In this document: positions 31,900-41,712 of the stretch, piece by piece
How the letters are laid out: each line of letters opens with the position of its first letter
Position numbering within the stretch: position 1 is the stretch's first letter
Source: Nocardioides luteus
GTDB taxonomy: Bacteria; Actinomycetota; Actinomycetes; Propionibacteriales; Nocardioidaceae
Reading direction: 5' to 3'
Assembly: GCF_014648595.1 (NCBI RefSeq)
Contig: NZ_BMRK01000004.1
Span: 205,717-269,716, forward strand
Length of the DNA stretch: 64,000 nucleotides
Made by a program: the position numbers and the translations under genes
Notes under the pieces: generated by a model
The model's database searches: none
Seen by the model: the letters and a program-made list of their open reading frames with translations, nothing else
What the model was told of the DNA's origin: nothing

Positions 31900-32252
31900 G
31901 GCCGAGCCGCCCACCACGGGCGCAGCAGCGGCAGTCCCGTGTAGACCAGCACCCACACCGGCCAGAAGAACCCGCGGCCGGTGACCTGCCAGGCGACCAC
32001 GGCGATCGCGCCGCAGACCAGGAACACCAGCAGGTCGCGCACGAGCTGCCGGCTCGCGCCTCCCGGACCCGGCTCGGTGCCAGGCTCCTCGCCCAGGTCG
32101 TCGACGGCGGTGGCCAGGTCCGCGGTGTCACCCGCGCCCCAGACCATCGCCGCGCGTGCCTCAAGCTCGAGAGCGGAGAGCCGGCCCGCGGCGTACGCCT
32201 CGACGAGCCGTGTCCGCGCAGCCTCTCGGTCGAGGTCGCCGACCCGGGTCAC
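31896..32252 (-). CDS. DUF1707 (SHOCT-like) membrane protein
   Basis: 118 residues. N-terminus RVGDLDREAARTRLVEAYAAGRLSALELEARAA is the DUF1707 domain, usually fused to membrane segments; two helices follow (about 72-90 and 94-112). Function unknown. Its GTG start overlaps the stop of the sulfatase gene (GTGA), so it is translationally coupled to it. Confidence 0.8.
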   Translation of the reverse strand: MTRVGDLDREAARTRLVEAYAAGRLSALELEARAAMVWGAGDTADLATAVDDLGEEPGTEPGPGGASRQLVRDLLVFLVCGAIAVVAWQVTGRGFFWPVWVLVYTGLPLLRPWWAARP

Positions 32253-33793
32253 AGCGACTCCAGGTCGAGGGCGCGGCCGGCGGCGTAGAGGTCCTGGGGG
32301 CAGGTGGCGGCGGCGCAGTCGGCATAGCGGTCGGCCAGCCGCGCGAGCGCCTTGACGGTCTCGACCACGGCCGGGTCCGCGGCGAGGTTGTGCTGCTCGT
32401 AGGGGTCGGAGGAGCGGTCGTAGACCTCGACCTCGCCGGTGTGGAGCCGGGCGTAGGTCCACGAGCCCACCCGAATGCCCGACCACAGCTGCCTGCTCCC
32501 GTCGGTGACCCGCCAGCCGGCGACCGGGATCGCCCGGGTCTGCTCGGGCGCGCGCAGCCACGGCAGGATGTCGATCCCGTCGGAGGGGCGCGGCGGCTTC
32601 GCGCCGGCGGCGGCCAGCAGGGTGGCGGCGATGTCGGGGTTGGTGACCGGGGTCCGCACCGTCCGGCCGCGCGGGATGCCGGGACCGCTCATCAGCACCG
32701 GGATCCGGAGCGACTCGTCGAAGTGCCACAGCTTGCCGTTGAGGTTGTGGTAGCCGCTCGAGTAGCCGTTGTCGGAGGTGAAGACGACCATCGTCCGCTT
32801 GAGCTCACCGCTCTTCTTCAGCCCGGTCAGGAGCGAGGCGATGTTGCGGTCCAGGCTGCGGAGGGCCTCCAGGCGGCGCTGGTAGGCGATCCGCACCGCG
32901 TCCTTCTTGCGCGGGTTGAACCTCCCGCGCCCGGGCGACCCCTTCGCGTAGCCGGAGACGTCCTCGGGGAAGAGGTTGGGCCGCGCCGGGATCCGCACGC
33001 CGTCGTAGAAGCCGCGGTCCTGGGCGTCGGGCACGGTCACCGAGAGCGCGGCGTCGGTGCCTGCGTAGATCTTCTTCGGGTCGTCGGGGCCGGACGGCGA
33101 GCCGTGGTGCGGCGCCACGTAGTTCACCCAGGTGAACCACGGCTTCCCGGTGACTCGCTCGGCCGCGATCCCGGCCTTCGCGTGCTCGGTGATCACCGTC
33201 GAGGAGTAGCCCTTCGACTTGATGATCTCGCCGTTGACGTTGAACTTCGGTGATCGGAAGTTGTACGTCGACGGGTCCACGGTCGCCCGCCACTGGTCCC
33301 AGCCGGGCGGTACGTCGCCGCGGGTCTCGCCCTCGCCGTAGCCGTTGAGGTACTTCCCCGCCAGGATCGTCGAGTAGCCCGCCTCCTGCAGCGAGGTCGC
33401 CACGGTGGCCGAGTCGTCGAAGGCCTGATAGCCGCCGTGCGGCCCGTCGATCGTGCGCGCGCCGTGGTTGTGGGCGTACTGCCCGGTCAGCAGCGAGGCA
33501 CGCGCCGGCACGCAGATCGGCGTCGGCGCGACCCCCTCGGCGAAGGAGACGCCGCTGCGCTCGACCAGCTTGCGCACCTGCGGCAGGTAGTCCATGTCGA
33601 TGTAGGAGAGGTCGTCGACCGTGATCATCAGCAGGTTCGGCTTCTCGACGGGCCGCTCCAGAGCAGGCGTACGCGTCGGGGCCGCCGCCACGGCGGTCGG
33701 CTCGTGCACGAGCCCGGTCACCGCGAGGGCGCTCATCGCGGCGGTCGCCACGGCAGCCCGCCGGCGGCGGGTGAACAGGTCGACGACCGGCAT
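32249..33793 (-). CDS. Secreted sulfatase, signal-peptide type
   Basis: 514 residues. Metal residues in LMITVDDLSYIDMD, then the sulfatase signature CVPARASLLTGQYAHNHG whose Cys is normally converted to formylglycine (C-x-P-x-R). Later marks: GKYLNGYG, a second metal site VVFTSDNGY and GYHNLNGKLWHFDESLRIP. An N-terminal RRRR plus hydrophobic stretch and AVAAAP look like a Tat or Sec signal peptide. Substrate unknown; the fold resembles N-acetylglucosamine-6-sulfatase-like enzymes. A paralogue lies directly upstream; no formylglycine-generating enzyme is in the window. Confidence 0.92.
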   Translation of the reverse strand: MPVVDLFTRRRRAAVATAAMSALAVTGLVHEPTAVAAAPTRTPALERPVEKPNLLMITVDDLSYIDMDYLPQVRKLVERSGVSFAEGVAPTPICVPARASLLTGQYAHNHGARTIDGPHGGYQAFDDSATVATSLQEAGYSTILAGKYLNGYGEGETRGDVPPGWDQWRATVDPSTYNFRSPKFNVNGEIIKSKGYSSTVITEHAKAGIAAERVTGKPWFTWVNYVAPHHGSPSGPDDPKKIYAGTDAALSVTVPDAQDRGFYDGVRIPARPNLFPEDVSGYAKGSPGRGRFNPRKKDAVRIAYQRRLEALRSLDRNIASLLTGLKKSGELKRTMVVFTSDNGYSSGYHNLNGKLWHFDESLRIPVLMSGPGIPRGRTVRTPVTNPDIAATLLAAAGAKPPRPSDGIDILPWLRAPEQTRAIPVAGWRVTDGSRQLWSGIRVGSWTYARLHTGEVEVYDRSSDPYEQHNLAADPAVVETVKALARLADRYADCAAATCPQDLYAAGRALDLESL

Positions 33794-33895
33794 GACCAAA
33801 CACTCCCAAGTAATACGAGTTATTTAGTCTACTTTAACGCCTAAGCGGCGATCCGCCGATCGACGCCACCGATCGGACGGGCCGGACGGGCCGAT

Positions 33896-35464
33896 TCAGA
33901 GACCGGCGAGGTCGAGCGGGCCGCCGGCCGGATACATCTTCTTCGGGCAGGCGTCGCCCTCGCAGTCGCGATACTTCTCGGCAAGGTCGGCCAGCCGCGA
34001 GAGCGTCGAGGCGTGGCCGGGATCCTCGGCGAGGTTGTTCATCTCGTAGGGGTCGGCGGCGCGGTCGTAGAGCTCGACGCCACCGTTGCGCAGTTCGACG
34101 TAGGTCCACCGGCCGACCCTCACGCCGGACCACAGCCGGGTGGTGCCGTCGCGCGTGGGCCACGCCTCGATCGGCACGACGCGGGTCTGCTCGGGCGCCC
34201 GCAGCCACGGCAGGATGTCGACCCCGTCGGCCTCGTGCGGGTCGTCGGCACCCGCCGCGGCGAGGAGCGTGGTGGCGATGTCGGGGTTCGTCAGCGGGGT
34301 GCCGACCTCGCGCCCCTTCGGCACACCGGGCCCGCTCATCAGCACCGGGATGCGCAGCGTCTCCTCGTAGTACCAGAGCTTGCCGTTGAAGTTGTGGTAG
34401 CCGCTGGAGAAGCCGTTGTCGGAGCTGAAGACGACCAGCGTGCGCGCCAGCTCACCGGTCTTCTTCAGGCCACCGAGCAGCGAGGCGATGTTGCGGTCCA
34501 GGCTGCGCGCCGACTCGATCCGGCGCTGGTAGGAGAGCCGGTAGGCGTCCTTCTCGATCTGGGAGGGGTTCTTCCGAGAGGGCGACCCCTTCGGAAAGCC
34601 CTCACGCTGCTCCGAGAAGAGGTTCGGCTGCGGCGGGATCGGCTTGTCGGCGTACGCACCACGGTCCTGCTTGTCCGGCACGGGCACCCCGATCGCACCC
34701 TTGGTGCCGCGGAAGCGCTGCTTGGGGTCGCCCTTCGCGGTCGGCCCGCCGAGGTGCGGCGCCACATAGTTGACCCACTGGAACCACGGTTTGCTCGCCG
34801 CGCCGGGCTCCCTCCTCGCATCCCGGAGGGACGCCTTCGCCTGCTGGGTGATGACGGTGGTGGAGTAGCCCTTCGGCTTCACCACTCGCCCGTTCACGTT
34901 GAACTTCGCACCCAGATAGTTGTAGGTCGACGGGTCCAGGGTCGCGCGCCACTGGTCCCACCCCGGAGGCACGTCGTGCTTGCTGCCCTTCTGGCCGTAC
35001 TCGTTGAGGTACTTGCCGGTGAACAGCGTCGTGTAGCCGGCGTCCTGCAGCGAGGTCGCCAGGGTCGCGGAGTCGTCGAAGGAGGGATAGCCGCCCTCGG
35101 GGCCGTGGATCGTGTGGGCGCCGTGGTTGTGGGCGTACTGCCCCGAGAGCAGGGAGGCCCGGGCGGGCACGCAGATCGGCGTCGGCGCGAGCGCGTCGGT
35201 GAAGGTCACGCCGCCCTCACCGACCAGCTGCTTCACCTTGGGCAGGTAGTCCATGTCGATGGCGGAGAGGTCGTCGACGGTGACCATCAGCAGGTTGGGC
35301 TTCTCGACCGGCATCCGGAAGGCCGGCGTCGCCGTCGCCTCCTGCCCGGTGGCGCGGTCGGGCGGGGGCTTCTGGGTCGGCGCGAAACCGCAGCCGGAGA
35401 TGCCTACGGCCGCGGTCACCGCGAGCGCCGCCGAGAGCGTCCGGACCCGTCTGGATACCGCCAC
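33896..35464 (-). CDS. Secreted sulfatase, lipoprotein type
   Basis: 522 residues, closely similar along its length to the gene at 32249. Same signature CVPARASLLSGQYAHNHG and VVFSSDNGF metal site. It differs at the N-terminus: LAVTAAVGISGC is a lipobox, so this copy is membrane-anchored. GTG start. The 102-bp gap to the next sulfatase contains an AT-rich stretch (about 33805-33840) that could be a separate promoter for the second copy. Confidence 0.92.
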   Translation of the reverse strand: MAVSRRVRTLSAALAVTAAVGISGCGFAPTQKPPPDRATGQEATATPAFRMPVEKPNLLMVTVDDLSAIDMDYLPKVKQLVGEGGVTFTDALAPTPICVPARASLLSGQYAHNHGAHTIHGPEGGYPSFDDSATLATSLQDAGYTTLFTGKYLNEYGQKGSKHDVPPGWDQWRATLDPSTYNYLGAKFNVNGRVVKPKGYSTTVITQQAKASLRDARREPGAASKPWFQWVNYVAPHLGGPTAKGDPKQRFRGTKGAIGVPVPDKQDRGAYADKPIPPQPNLFSEQREGFPKGSPSRKNPSQIEKDAYRLSYQRRIESARSLDRNIASLLGGLKKTGELARTLVVFSSDNGFSSGYHNFNGKLWYYEETLRIPVLMSGPGVPKGREVGTPLTNPDIATTLLAAAGADDPHEADGVDILPWLRAPEQTRVVPIEAWPTRDGTTRLWSGVRVGRWTYVELRNGGVELYDRAADPYEMNNLAEDPGHASTLSRLADLAEKYRDCEGDACPKKMYPAGGPLDLAGL

Positions 35465-35559
35465 TGATTGTCCTCATCACACTGGTCGATCACTGCCGGG
35501 TCCGCCCGGCCGTACAGAAAGTCTGTCACCGATGGTCTCACAGCGGCGGTGACCTTCGG

Positions 35560-35587
35560 ACGCGTGTTAGGGTCACCTAACACGCGT
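35560..35587. promoter_or_regulatory. 12-bp-arm perfect inverted repeat upstream of sdhC
   Basis: ACGCGTGTTAGG and CCTAACACGCGT are separated by four bases, 92 bp before the sdhC start. The strict symmetry and place suggest a repressor site for the succinate dehydrogenase operon. TTAGG/CCTAA recalls DtxR/IdeR boxes, but the 4-bp spacing is not the iron-box spacing. It could also be a terminator hairpin, though no gene ends here. Confidence 0.55.
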
Positions 35588-35679
35588 ACTTTGTACTCAC
35601 CAGTAACCTCACGCGTCCGCACAGAGACGCGAATGTCACATACTCCCTGCCTGCAAGTTCGGCTATCGGGAGTAGTAGC

Positions 35680-36408
35680 GTGCGTGCCGTGGCAACCACG
35701 ACTCTGATCAAAGGCGCGCGGTCGACGCGCTCGACGATCGCCCTGAAGCTCCTTATGGCGGCCAGCGGCATCGTCTTCGTCCTGTTTGTGCTGGTGCACA
35801 TGTACGGCAACCTCAAAGCGTTCAGCGGAGAGCTCGCCTACAACGAGTACGCCGAGCACCTACGTACGTTCGGGGAGCCGTACCTTCCCTACGGGGGTCT
35901 CCTCTGGATCCTTCGGGTGGTGCTCCTGGGCTCGCTGGTGGCGCACGTCGGCGCCGCGGTGGCGCTCGCCAGGCGCGCGCACGCCCAGCGCCCCGTCAAG
36001 TACGCCGTGAAGAAGAACAAGGCTTCGTCGCTCTCCTCGCGCACCATGCGCTGGGGCGGCGTGGCGCTGTTCGTCTTCATCGTCTGGCACCTGCTCCACT
36101 TCACGATCGCGAAGATCAACGTGGGCAAGGGCGGGCAGGCGCCTGACATCACCGAGAACCCCTACCGCCTCCTGGTGAACTCCTTCCTGCCGGAGCAGTG
36201 GTGGATGGTCGCCATCTACCTGCTCGCGATGCTCGCGCTCGCGTTCCACCTGCACCACGGCACCTTCAGCGCCATCCAGACGCTCGGGTTCACCAACACC
36301 GCTGAGTCGCGTGCCAGGGCCCGCGTCGCCGGCTGGGTCGTCGCGATCGTGATCGCCGGCGGCTTCTCGCTGGTCCCCCTGTTCACCGTCTTCGGCGTCA
36401 TCTCTTAA
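35680..36408 (+). CDS. sdhC: Succinate dehydrogenase cytochrome b subunit
   Basis: 242 residues with five membrane helices and histidines suited to ligate two b haems (VLVHMYGN, AHVG, VWHLLHF, HLHHGTF), i.e. the single-membrane-subunit B-type (TIGR02046-like). GTG 35680 is preferred because GGGAG lies 7 nt upstream; GTG 35689 is an alternative. First gene of sdhCAB. Confidence 0.93.
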   Translation: MRAVATTTLIKGARSTRSTIALKLLMAASGIVFVLFVLVHMYGNLKAFSGELAYNEYAEHLRTFGEPYLPYGGLLWILRVVLLGSLVAHVGAAVALARRAHAQRPVKYAVKKNKASSLSSRTMRWGGVALFVFIVWHLLHFTIAKINVGKGGQAPDITENPYRLLVNSFLPEQWWMVAIYLLAMLALAFHLHHGTFSAIQTLGFTNTAESRARARVAGWVVAIVIAGGFSLVPLFTVFGVIS

Positions 36409-36421
36409 GGACATCTGACAC

Positions 36422-38476
36422 ATGGCTGCTGGAACCCACTATCTGCCTGGCCTCACCCCGACCAACGAGGCCCCGGTCCAGAAATCCGACGACGCCGCCG
36501 GCTACTACGTGCTCGGTGACAAGCTCGTCGACCCAAAGACGCCCACCGGGCCGATCGCGGAGCGCTGGACCACCCGCAAGTTCGAGAACCGCCTGGTCAA
36601 CCCGGCCAACCGCCGCAAGCTCGACATCATCATCGTCGGCACCGGCCTGGCCGGCGGCGCCGCTGCTGCCACGCTCGGCGAGGCCGGCTACAACGTGAAG
36701 TCCTTCTGCTACCAGGACTCCCCGCGTCGCGCTCACTCGATCGCCGCGCAGGGCGGCATCAACGCCTCCAAGAACTACAAGTCCGACGGCGACTCCGACT
36801 ACCGCCTCTTCTACGACACGGTCAAGGGCGGCGACTACCGCTCGCGCGAGTCGAACGTCTACCGCCTCGCCGAGGTCTCGACCAACATCATCGACCAGTG
36901 CGTGGCGCAGGGCGTGCCCTTCGCCCGCGAGTACGGCGGTCTGTTGGACAACCGCTCCTTCGGTGGCGTCCAGGTGTCGCGTACGTTCTACGCCCGCGGC
37001 CAGACCGGCCAGCAGCTGCTCCTCGGCGCCTACCAGGCCATGGAGCGCCAGGTCGCTGCCGGCACCGTCGAGCAGTTCACCCGCCACGAGATGCTCGACG
37101 TGATCATCGTCGACGGCCGCGCCCGCGGCATCGTGGCCCGCAACATGGTCACCGGCGAGATCGAGACCCACCTGGCCGACGCGGTCGTGCTCGCCACGGG
37201 CGGCTACGGGAACGTCTTCTACCTCTCCACCAACGCGATGGGGTCGAACGTGATGGCCGCCTGGCGCGCACACCGCAAGGGCGCGTACATGGCGAACCCC
37301 TGCTACACGCAGATCCACCCGACCTGCATCCCGGTCACCGGCGCCCACCAGTCGAAGCTGACCCTGATGTCGGAGTCGCTGCGTAACGACGGCCGCATCT
37401 GGGTGCCGAAGAAGGCCGAGGACTGCACCAAGGACCCGCGCGACATCCCCGAGGAGGACCGCGACTACTTCCTGGAGCGGATCTACCCGGCGTTCGGCAA
37501 CCTGGTCCCCCGCGACATCGCCTCCCGCGCCGCGAAGTACATGTGCGACGAGGGCCGCGGCGTCGGCCCGGAGGTCGAGGAGACCCAGCCCGACGGCACG
37601 GTGAAGAAGTTCCGTCGCGGCGTCTACCTCGACCTGGGTGCCGCGATCGAGCGCCTCGGCAAGGACAAGATCGAGGAGAAGTACGACAACCTCCTCGACA
37701 TGTACGAGCGGATCACGGGCGAGAACCCCTACGAGGTGCCGATGCGGATCTACCCCGCGGTGCACTACGTCATGGGTGGCCTCTGGGTGGACTACGAGCT
37801 CCAGACCAGCATCACCGGCCTGTTCTGCGCCGGCGAGGCGAACTTCTCCGACCACGGTGCGAACCGTCTCGGCGCCTCCGCGCTGATGCAGGGGCTGGCC
37901 GACGGTTACTTCGTGCTGCCGAACACCATCACCGACTACCTCGCCGACGGGCCGTTCGAGAAGATCGACGAGTCCCACCCGGCCGTGGTCGAGGCTCTCG
38001 AGGGCGTCCAGTCCCGTGTCGAGAAGCTGATGAGCATCAACGGCGAGCGCTCCGTGGAGTCCATCCACAAGGAGCTCGGCCAGATCATGTGGGAGTACTG
38101 CGGCATGGACCGCCGCGAGGAGGGGCTCAAGACGGCCATCGGCCTGATCCGTGAGCTCAAGAAGGAGTTCTGGACCAACGTCAAGGTCCTCGGCTCGGCC
38201 GACTCCCTCAACCAGGACCTCGAGAAGGCCAACCGCGTCGCCGACTTCATCGAGCTCGGTGAGCTCATGTGCATCGACGCGCTCAACCGGCGCGAGTCCT
38301 GCGGCGGCCACTTCCGTGGCGAGTCGCAGACCGAGGAGGGCGAGGCGCTGCGTCACGACGACGAGTTCGCCTACGTCGCGGCCTGGGAGTTCGGCGGCGA
38401 GGACGGCGCCCCGATCCTCCACAAGGAGGACCTGATCTACACCGCCATCGAGATGAAGCAGAGGTCGTACAAGTAA
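36422..38476 (+). CDS. sdhA: Succinate dehydrogenase flavoprotein subunit
   Basis: 684 residues. FAD motif [18 protein letters not shown], flavinylation segment [16 protein letters not shown] (His for covalent FAD), HPTCIP and [25 protein letters not shown]. Oxidises succinate to fumarate, passing electrons to SdhB and menaquinone. Thirteen bp after sdhC; stop and sdhB start overlap by one base (TAATG). Confidence 0.96.
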   Translation: MAAGTHYLPGLTPTNEAPVQKSDDAAGYYVLGDKLVDPKTPTGPIAERWTTRKFENRLVNPANRRKLDIIIVGTGLAGGAAAATLGEAGYNVKSFCYQDSPRRAHSIAAQGGINASKNYKSDGDSDYRLFYDTVKGGDYRSRESNVYRLAEVSTNIIDQCVAQGVPFAREYGGLLDNRSFGGVQVSRTFYARGQTGQQLLLGAYQAMERQVAAGTVEQFTRHEMLDVIIVDGRARGIVARNMVTGEIETHLADAVVLATGGYGNVFYLSTNAMGSNVMAAWRAHRKGAYMANPCYTQIHPTCIPVTGAHQSKLTLMSESLRNDGRIWVPKKAEDCTKDPRDIPEEDRDYFLERIYPAFGNLVPRDIASRAAKYMCDEGRGVGPEVEETQPDGTVKKFRRGVYLDLGAAIERLGKDKIEEKYDNLLDMYERITGENPYEVPMRIYPAVHYVMGGLWVDYELQTSITGLFCAGEANFSDHGANRLGASALMQGLADGYFVLPNTITDYLADGPFEKIDESHPAVVEALEGVQSRVEKLMSINGERSVESIHKELGQIMWEYCGMDRREEGLKTAIGLIRELKKEFWTNVKVLGSADSLNQDLEKANRVADFIELGELMCIDALNRRESCGGHFRGESQTEEGEALRHDDEFAYVAAWEFGGEDGAPILHKEDLIYTAIEMKQRSYK

Positions 38477-39216
38477 TGAAGCTGACGCTCAAGATCTGGC
38501 GGCAGGCCAACGCATCCGACAAGGGTGCCCTCAAGACGTACGAGCTGGACGGCGTCTCGCAGGACATGTCCTTCCTCGAGATGCTCGACCTGCTCAACGA
38601 GCAGCTCCTGCACAACGACGAGGAGCCGGTCGCGTTCGACTCCGACTGTCGCGAGGGCATCTGCGGCATGTGCTCGCTGATGATCAACGGCGAGGCGCAC
38701 GGCCCGGAGGTCACCACGACCTGCCAGCTGCACATGCGCTCGTTCAAGGACGGCGACACGATCACCATCGAGCCGTGGCGCGCCGCGTCGTTCCCGATCG
38801 TGAAGGACCTGATCGTCGACCGCTCCGCGTTCGACCGGATCATCCAGAACGGCGGTTACATCTCGGCCAACACGGGTTCGGCCCCCGAGGCCAACTCGGT
38901 GCCGGCGCCGCGCGACAAGGCCATGCGCGCCTTCAACACGGCCACCTGCATCGGCTGCGGCGCCTGCGTCGCCGCCTGCCCGAACGGCTCCGCGTCGCTC
39001 TTCCTGGGCGCGAAGATCACCCACCTCGGTGAGCTGCCGCAGGGTCAGCCGGAGCGCTACTCCCGCGTGCAGTCGATGATCGGCCAGCACGACGCCGAGG
39101 GCTTCGGTGGCTGCACCAACATCGGTGAGTGCGCGGCCGCGTGCCCCAAGGAGATCCCGCTCGACGTGATCTCGCAGCTCAACAAGGACCTGCGCAAGTC
39201 GATGATCCTCGGCTGA
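38476..39216 (+). CDS. sdhB: Succinate dehydrogenase iron-sulfur subunit
   Basis: 246 residues. [2Fe-2S] cysteines in [19 protein letters not shown] with a later TTCQLH, and C-terminal clusters in [14 protein letters not shown] and [16 protein letters not shown]. Third gene of the operon, followed by a strong terminator. Confidence 0.96.
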   Translation: MKLTLKIWRQANASDKGALKTYELDGVSQDMSFLEMLDLLNEQLLHNDEEPVAFDSDCREGICGMCSLMINGEAHGPEVTTTCQLHMRSFKDGDTITIEPWRAASFPIVKDLIVDRSAFDRIIQNGGYISANTGSAPEANSVPAPRDKAMRAFNTATCIGCGACVAACPNGSASLFLGAKITHLGELPQGQPERYSRVQSMIGQHDAEGFGGCTNIGECAAACPKEIPLDVISQLNKDLRKSMILG

Positions 39217-39231
39217 CCCACGGGTTCACAG

Positions 39232-39275
39232 CAGAACGGCCGCTCTCCTCCGGGAGGGCGGCCGTTCTGGTTTTC
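39232..39275 (+). terminator. Intrinsic terminator after sdhB
   Basis: 12-bp stem CAGAACGGCCGC / GCGGCCGTTCTG (39232-39243, 39258-39269) followed by GTTTTC. The 3' end of the convergent ohr gene is 28 bp beyond the stem. Confidence 0.88.
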
Positions 39276-39296
39276 TGGGCTGTGCTGTGGGCCAGC

Positions 39297-39713
39297 TCAG
39301 GCAACGGTGAGCTTGACCTCGACGTTGCCGCGGGTGGCGTTGGAGTAGGGGCAGACCTGGTGGGCCTGCTCGGCGAGCTGCTGAGCGGTCTCGGCGTCGG
39401 CGCCGGGGATGGTGACCTCGAGCTGCACGGCGAGGCCGAAACCACCCTGGCCGTTGTCGCCGATGCTCACGTCGGCGACGACCTCGGAATCGGTCATGTC
39501 GACCTTGGCCTTGCCGGCGACGAGCTTGAGAGCGGAGTGGAAGCAGGCGGCGTAGCCGGCAGCGAAGAGCTGCTCCGGGTTGGTCGCGCCACCCTCGCCG
39601 CCCATCTCCTTGGGGATGCGGACGTCGGTGTCGACGAACCCGTCGGTGGACTGGACGTGGCCGTTGCGGGCGTCGCCGGTGCTGACTGCAGTAGCTGTGT
39701 AAGTCGGTGTCAT
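39297..39713 (-). CDS. ohr: Organic hydroperoxide resistance protein
   Basis: 138 residues, OsmC/Ohr fold. The two redox cysteines are visible in AACFHSALKL and HQVCPYSNATRGN, and the usual NPEQLFAAGYA motif is present. Reduces organic peroxides. Divergent from an ohrR-type regulator 54 bp away. Confidence 0.95.
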   Translation of the reverse strand: MTPTYTATAVSTGDARNGHVQSTDGFVDTDVRIPKEMGGEGGATNPEQLFAAGYAACFHSALKLVAGKAKVDMTDSEVVADVSIGDNGQGGFGLAVQLEVTIPGADAETAQQLAEQAHQVCPYSNATRGNVEVKLTVA

Positions 39714-39725
39714 GTGCACAACTAT

Positions 39726-39749
39726 ATTGCGCACAATCGAATAGCGCAA
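39726..39749. promoter_or_regulatory. Overlapping palindromes between ohr and ohrR
   Basis: ATTGCGCACAAT (39726-39737) is a near-perfect palindrome, and TTGCGC/GCGCAA (39727-39732, 39744-39749) forms a wider one, in the AT-rich divergent promoter. MarR/OhrR repressors bind such ATTG...CAAT sites in ohr promoters of other bacteria. Confidence 0.65.
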
Positions 39750-39767
39750 GGGAGTAGACTTCTCGAT

Positions 39768-40223
39768 GTGTCCGGCCGTACCTATCCGCAGCTCTCGCTC
39801 GATCTACAGCTCTGCTTCCCCCTGTACGCGGCGACCCGCGCGGTCACGAAGCGCTATGTCACCCTGCTGAAGGGGACCGGACTGACCTATCCGCAGTATC
39901 TGGTGATGCTGGTGCTCTGGGAGTCGGAGGAGCCGCTCTCGGTGACCACCCTCGGCCAGCGCCTCCGGCTCGACTCCGGCACCCTCACTCCCCTGCTCAA
40001 GCGGCTCGAGACCGCCGGCCTGGTGCAGCGCGACCGCGACCCGGCCGACGAGCGCCGGGTGCTCGTCAGCCTCACCGACGACGGCCGCGCGATGGAGGAG
40101 CAGGTCTCCGGCGTACCCGAGCAGCTCGGCCAGTCGATGGGCATCACCCGCGACGAGGCGCTCGCGCTCCGCGACCAGCTCACCGAGCTGGTCGACCACC
40201 TCGACACCGCGGAGTCTTCGTAG
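39768..40223 (+). CDS. ohrR: MarR family regulator, OhrR-type
   Basis: 151 residues. N-terminal [20 protein letters not shown] carries the single reactive Cys that senses organic peroxides. [28 protein letters not shown], wing [16 protein letters not shown] start. Predicted to repress ohr and itself until its Cys is oxidised. Confidence 0.92.
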   Translation: MSGRTYPQLSLDLQLCFPLYAATRAVTKRYVTLLKGTGLTYPQYLVMLVLWESEEPLSVTTLGQRLRLDSGTLTPLLKRLETAGLVQRDRDPADERRVLVSLTDDGRAMEEQVSGVPEQLGQSMGITRDEALALRDQLTELVDHLDTAESS

Positions 40224-40226
40224 GGG

Positions 40227-40451
40227 CTATCCCCTGCCTCGCAGCGCCCGCACGCCGAGCTTGACCAGCAGCCCGCCGAGGACGACGTCCACGGCCACCA
40301 GCACTGCGTGGGCGATGTAGTAGGGCCGCGGCCGGTTCTGCTCCGGGTCCTTGGCGGTCTTGACGAGGTTGCGACCGAAGTTGGTCCAGATCGCGATCGT
40401 CCACACACCGATCACCAGCAGCAGCGTGCCTTCGTTCTTCTCGAGCTTCAT
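40227..40451 (-). CDS. Small membrane protein (SCO4848-like)
   Basis: 74 residues: [32 protein letters not shown], a first helix with GVW...IW and a conserved-looking NF-NLVKT, then a second helix [27 protein letters not shown]. This pattern agrees with the SCO4848 family of actinobacterial membrane proteins. Function unknown. Ends 3 bp from the ohrR stop. Confidence 0.7.
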   Translation of the reverse strand: MKLEKNEGTLLLVIGVWTIAIWTNFGRNLVKTAKDPEQNRPRPYYIAHAVLVAVDVVLGGLLVKLGVRALRGRG

Positions 40452-40504
40452 GTCTCGACTCTCTCATTGTTCTGGTTGGGGACTGGTGTTCGGGCCGGAC
40501 GGGG

Positions 40505-40563
40505 TAGTCCAGGGAGATTTGGCCGGTTTACTGGCCAGTAACGGGCCAGAACTCCCTGGAGTA
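40505..40563. repeat. 59-bp hairpin repeat, copy 2
   Basis: Arms TAGTCCAGGGAG and CTCCCTGGAGTA (one mismatch), inner GGCCGGTTTACT and AGTAACGGGCC. Lies 16 bp past the 3' end of the nuclease-like gene and before the start of the small membrane gene. Confidence 0.85.
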
Positions 40564-40579
40564 TCCCGCCAACGCGAGC

Positions 40580-41635
40580 TCACGCCGACCGACGACGAAG
40601 AAAGCGGACACGCTGGTCGGTGCTGAGGGCCCGGCGTTGCTCAACCGTCGTCGTCGGTGTCCACCAAGCCGGCGGCTCAATGGTCCACGCTCGAGCGCCC
40701 TGCGCCAGAAGCGCCCGCTGCCTCGCATCCTGCGTACGGCGGACGAAGTTCGAGGGGTCCCGGCGGTCGGCAGCGGTCATCGTCACGTACTCGAGGCCGA
40801 GACGGCGGAAGTCGGCCTCGCGCTTGATGTCGTGTGCCCGCTGCCGGCCGACCAGGTGGAGAGCTCCGTCGTACTCCCCCACGACGCCGGCCTCGACATC
40901 GAGGAGGTCGGGCGTGCCGACGTGGTTGCCGGCTAGATCGAAGACCGGATGGTTGCAGACGATCCTATGTATCCCGAGCTCAGACACCCAGATGAGCCGC
41001 ATCTCGGTCTCCATCGGCGACCAGCTGTTCTCCACGGCGTGAAGGAGTGCTTCGCGCAACTGAGGGACCCCCGTCCATCCGTTGAGCGACCGGGTGTACG
41101 CAGCCACCTCGCGGATCGAGACCAGATCCGTCGCCATCGCCATGTCCAGCGCGACGACGGCGTCAGCCAGGTCGGTTGCGTAACGAGCCTCGAACGCGAT
41201 CGACCGAGTCGGGTCCGTGCCGAGGATCCCGTCGAGCTCGCGATCGTGTCTGGGCGAGAGCCGCTCTTGGGTGATCACGTAGCCGGCCTGGGTGGCCCGG
41301 CGATTCTCGTGAACCACGATCGGGACCGGGAGCAACTGGCCAGTGTGGTCGAAACCGTCGAACCAGCGTGCACCCGACCACGCGAACGTCGCCCAGCCGG
41401 TGATGTAGCCCTCCGGCACCGCGGTCGCCGCTTCTAGCACCCGCTGCTGCGGATCGCTGGCATCGACGTCGGCCGGTACGTAGAGCCCTCTGCTGCTCCG
41501 CCGCCAAGCCCGGCCGCGTGTCTGGCGTCTGGTGGGCCCTGATTCGCCCGTCGGATCGATCTTCACAGGGCGCATGATCTTCGGCCGCTTCTGCGAGTGC
41601 GGCGGAGGCCTGAACTGGGTTGGCCGTCTGGTCAT
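40580..41635 (-). CDS. DUF559/AbiEi-like protein with nuclease-type C-terminus
   Basis: 351 residues from ATG 41635 (ATG 41575 is an alternative). The first third resembles AbiEi-type antitoxin starts (RGRAWRRSSRGLYVPADV). The C-terminal ~110 residues have a PD-(D/E)XK-like layout: Glu in SPMETEMRL, Asp in GTPDLLDVE and GEYDGALH, typical of the DUF559/Vsr-like group common in actinobacteria. DNA cleavage or an antitoxin role is inference. Flanked on both sides by copies of the 59-bp hairpin repeat. Confidence 0.7.
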   Translation of the reverse strand: MTRRPTQFRPPPHSQKRPKIMRPVKIDPTGESGPTRRQTRGRAWRRSSRGLYVPADVDASDPQQRVLEAATAVPEGYITGWATFAWSGARWFDGFDHTGQLLPVPIVVHENRRATQAGYVITQERLSPRHDRELDGILGTDPTRSIAFEARYATDLADAVVALDMAMATDLVSIREVAAYTRSLNGWTGVPQLREALLHAVENSWSPMETEMRLIWVSELGIHRIVCNHPVFDLAGNHVGTPDLLDVEAGVVGEYDGALHLVGRQRAHDIKREADFRRLGLEYVTMTAADRRDPSNFVRRTQDARQRALLAQGARAWTIEPPAWWTPTTTVEQRRALSTDQRVRFLRRRSA

Positions 41636-41712
41636 GCCTGGATCGTGCGACAACCACATTCAGACCGCACCGTCATTCCCGCTGCCTGTGGATAACTTCG
41701 TCGGCAGCGCGG

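Noticed and set aside
35560-35587. DtxR/IdeR iron box
   Set aside because: Half-sites TTAGG/CCTAA are separated by 4 bp rather than the 9 bp of the normal 19-bp box, so only a general operator is claimed.
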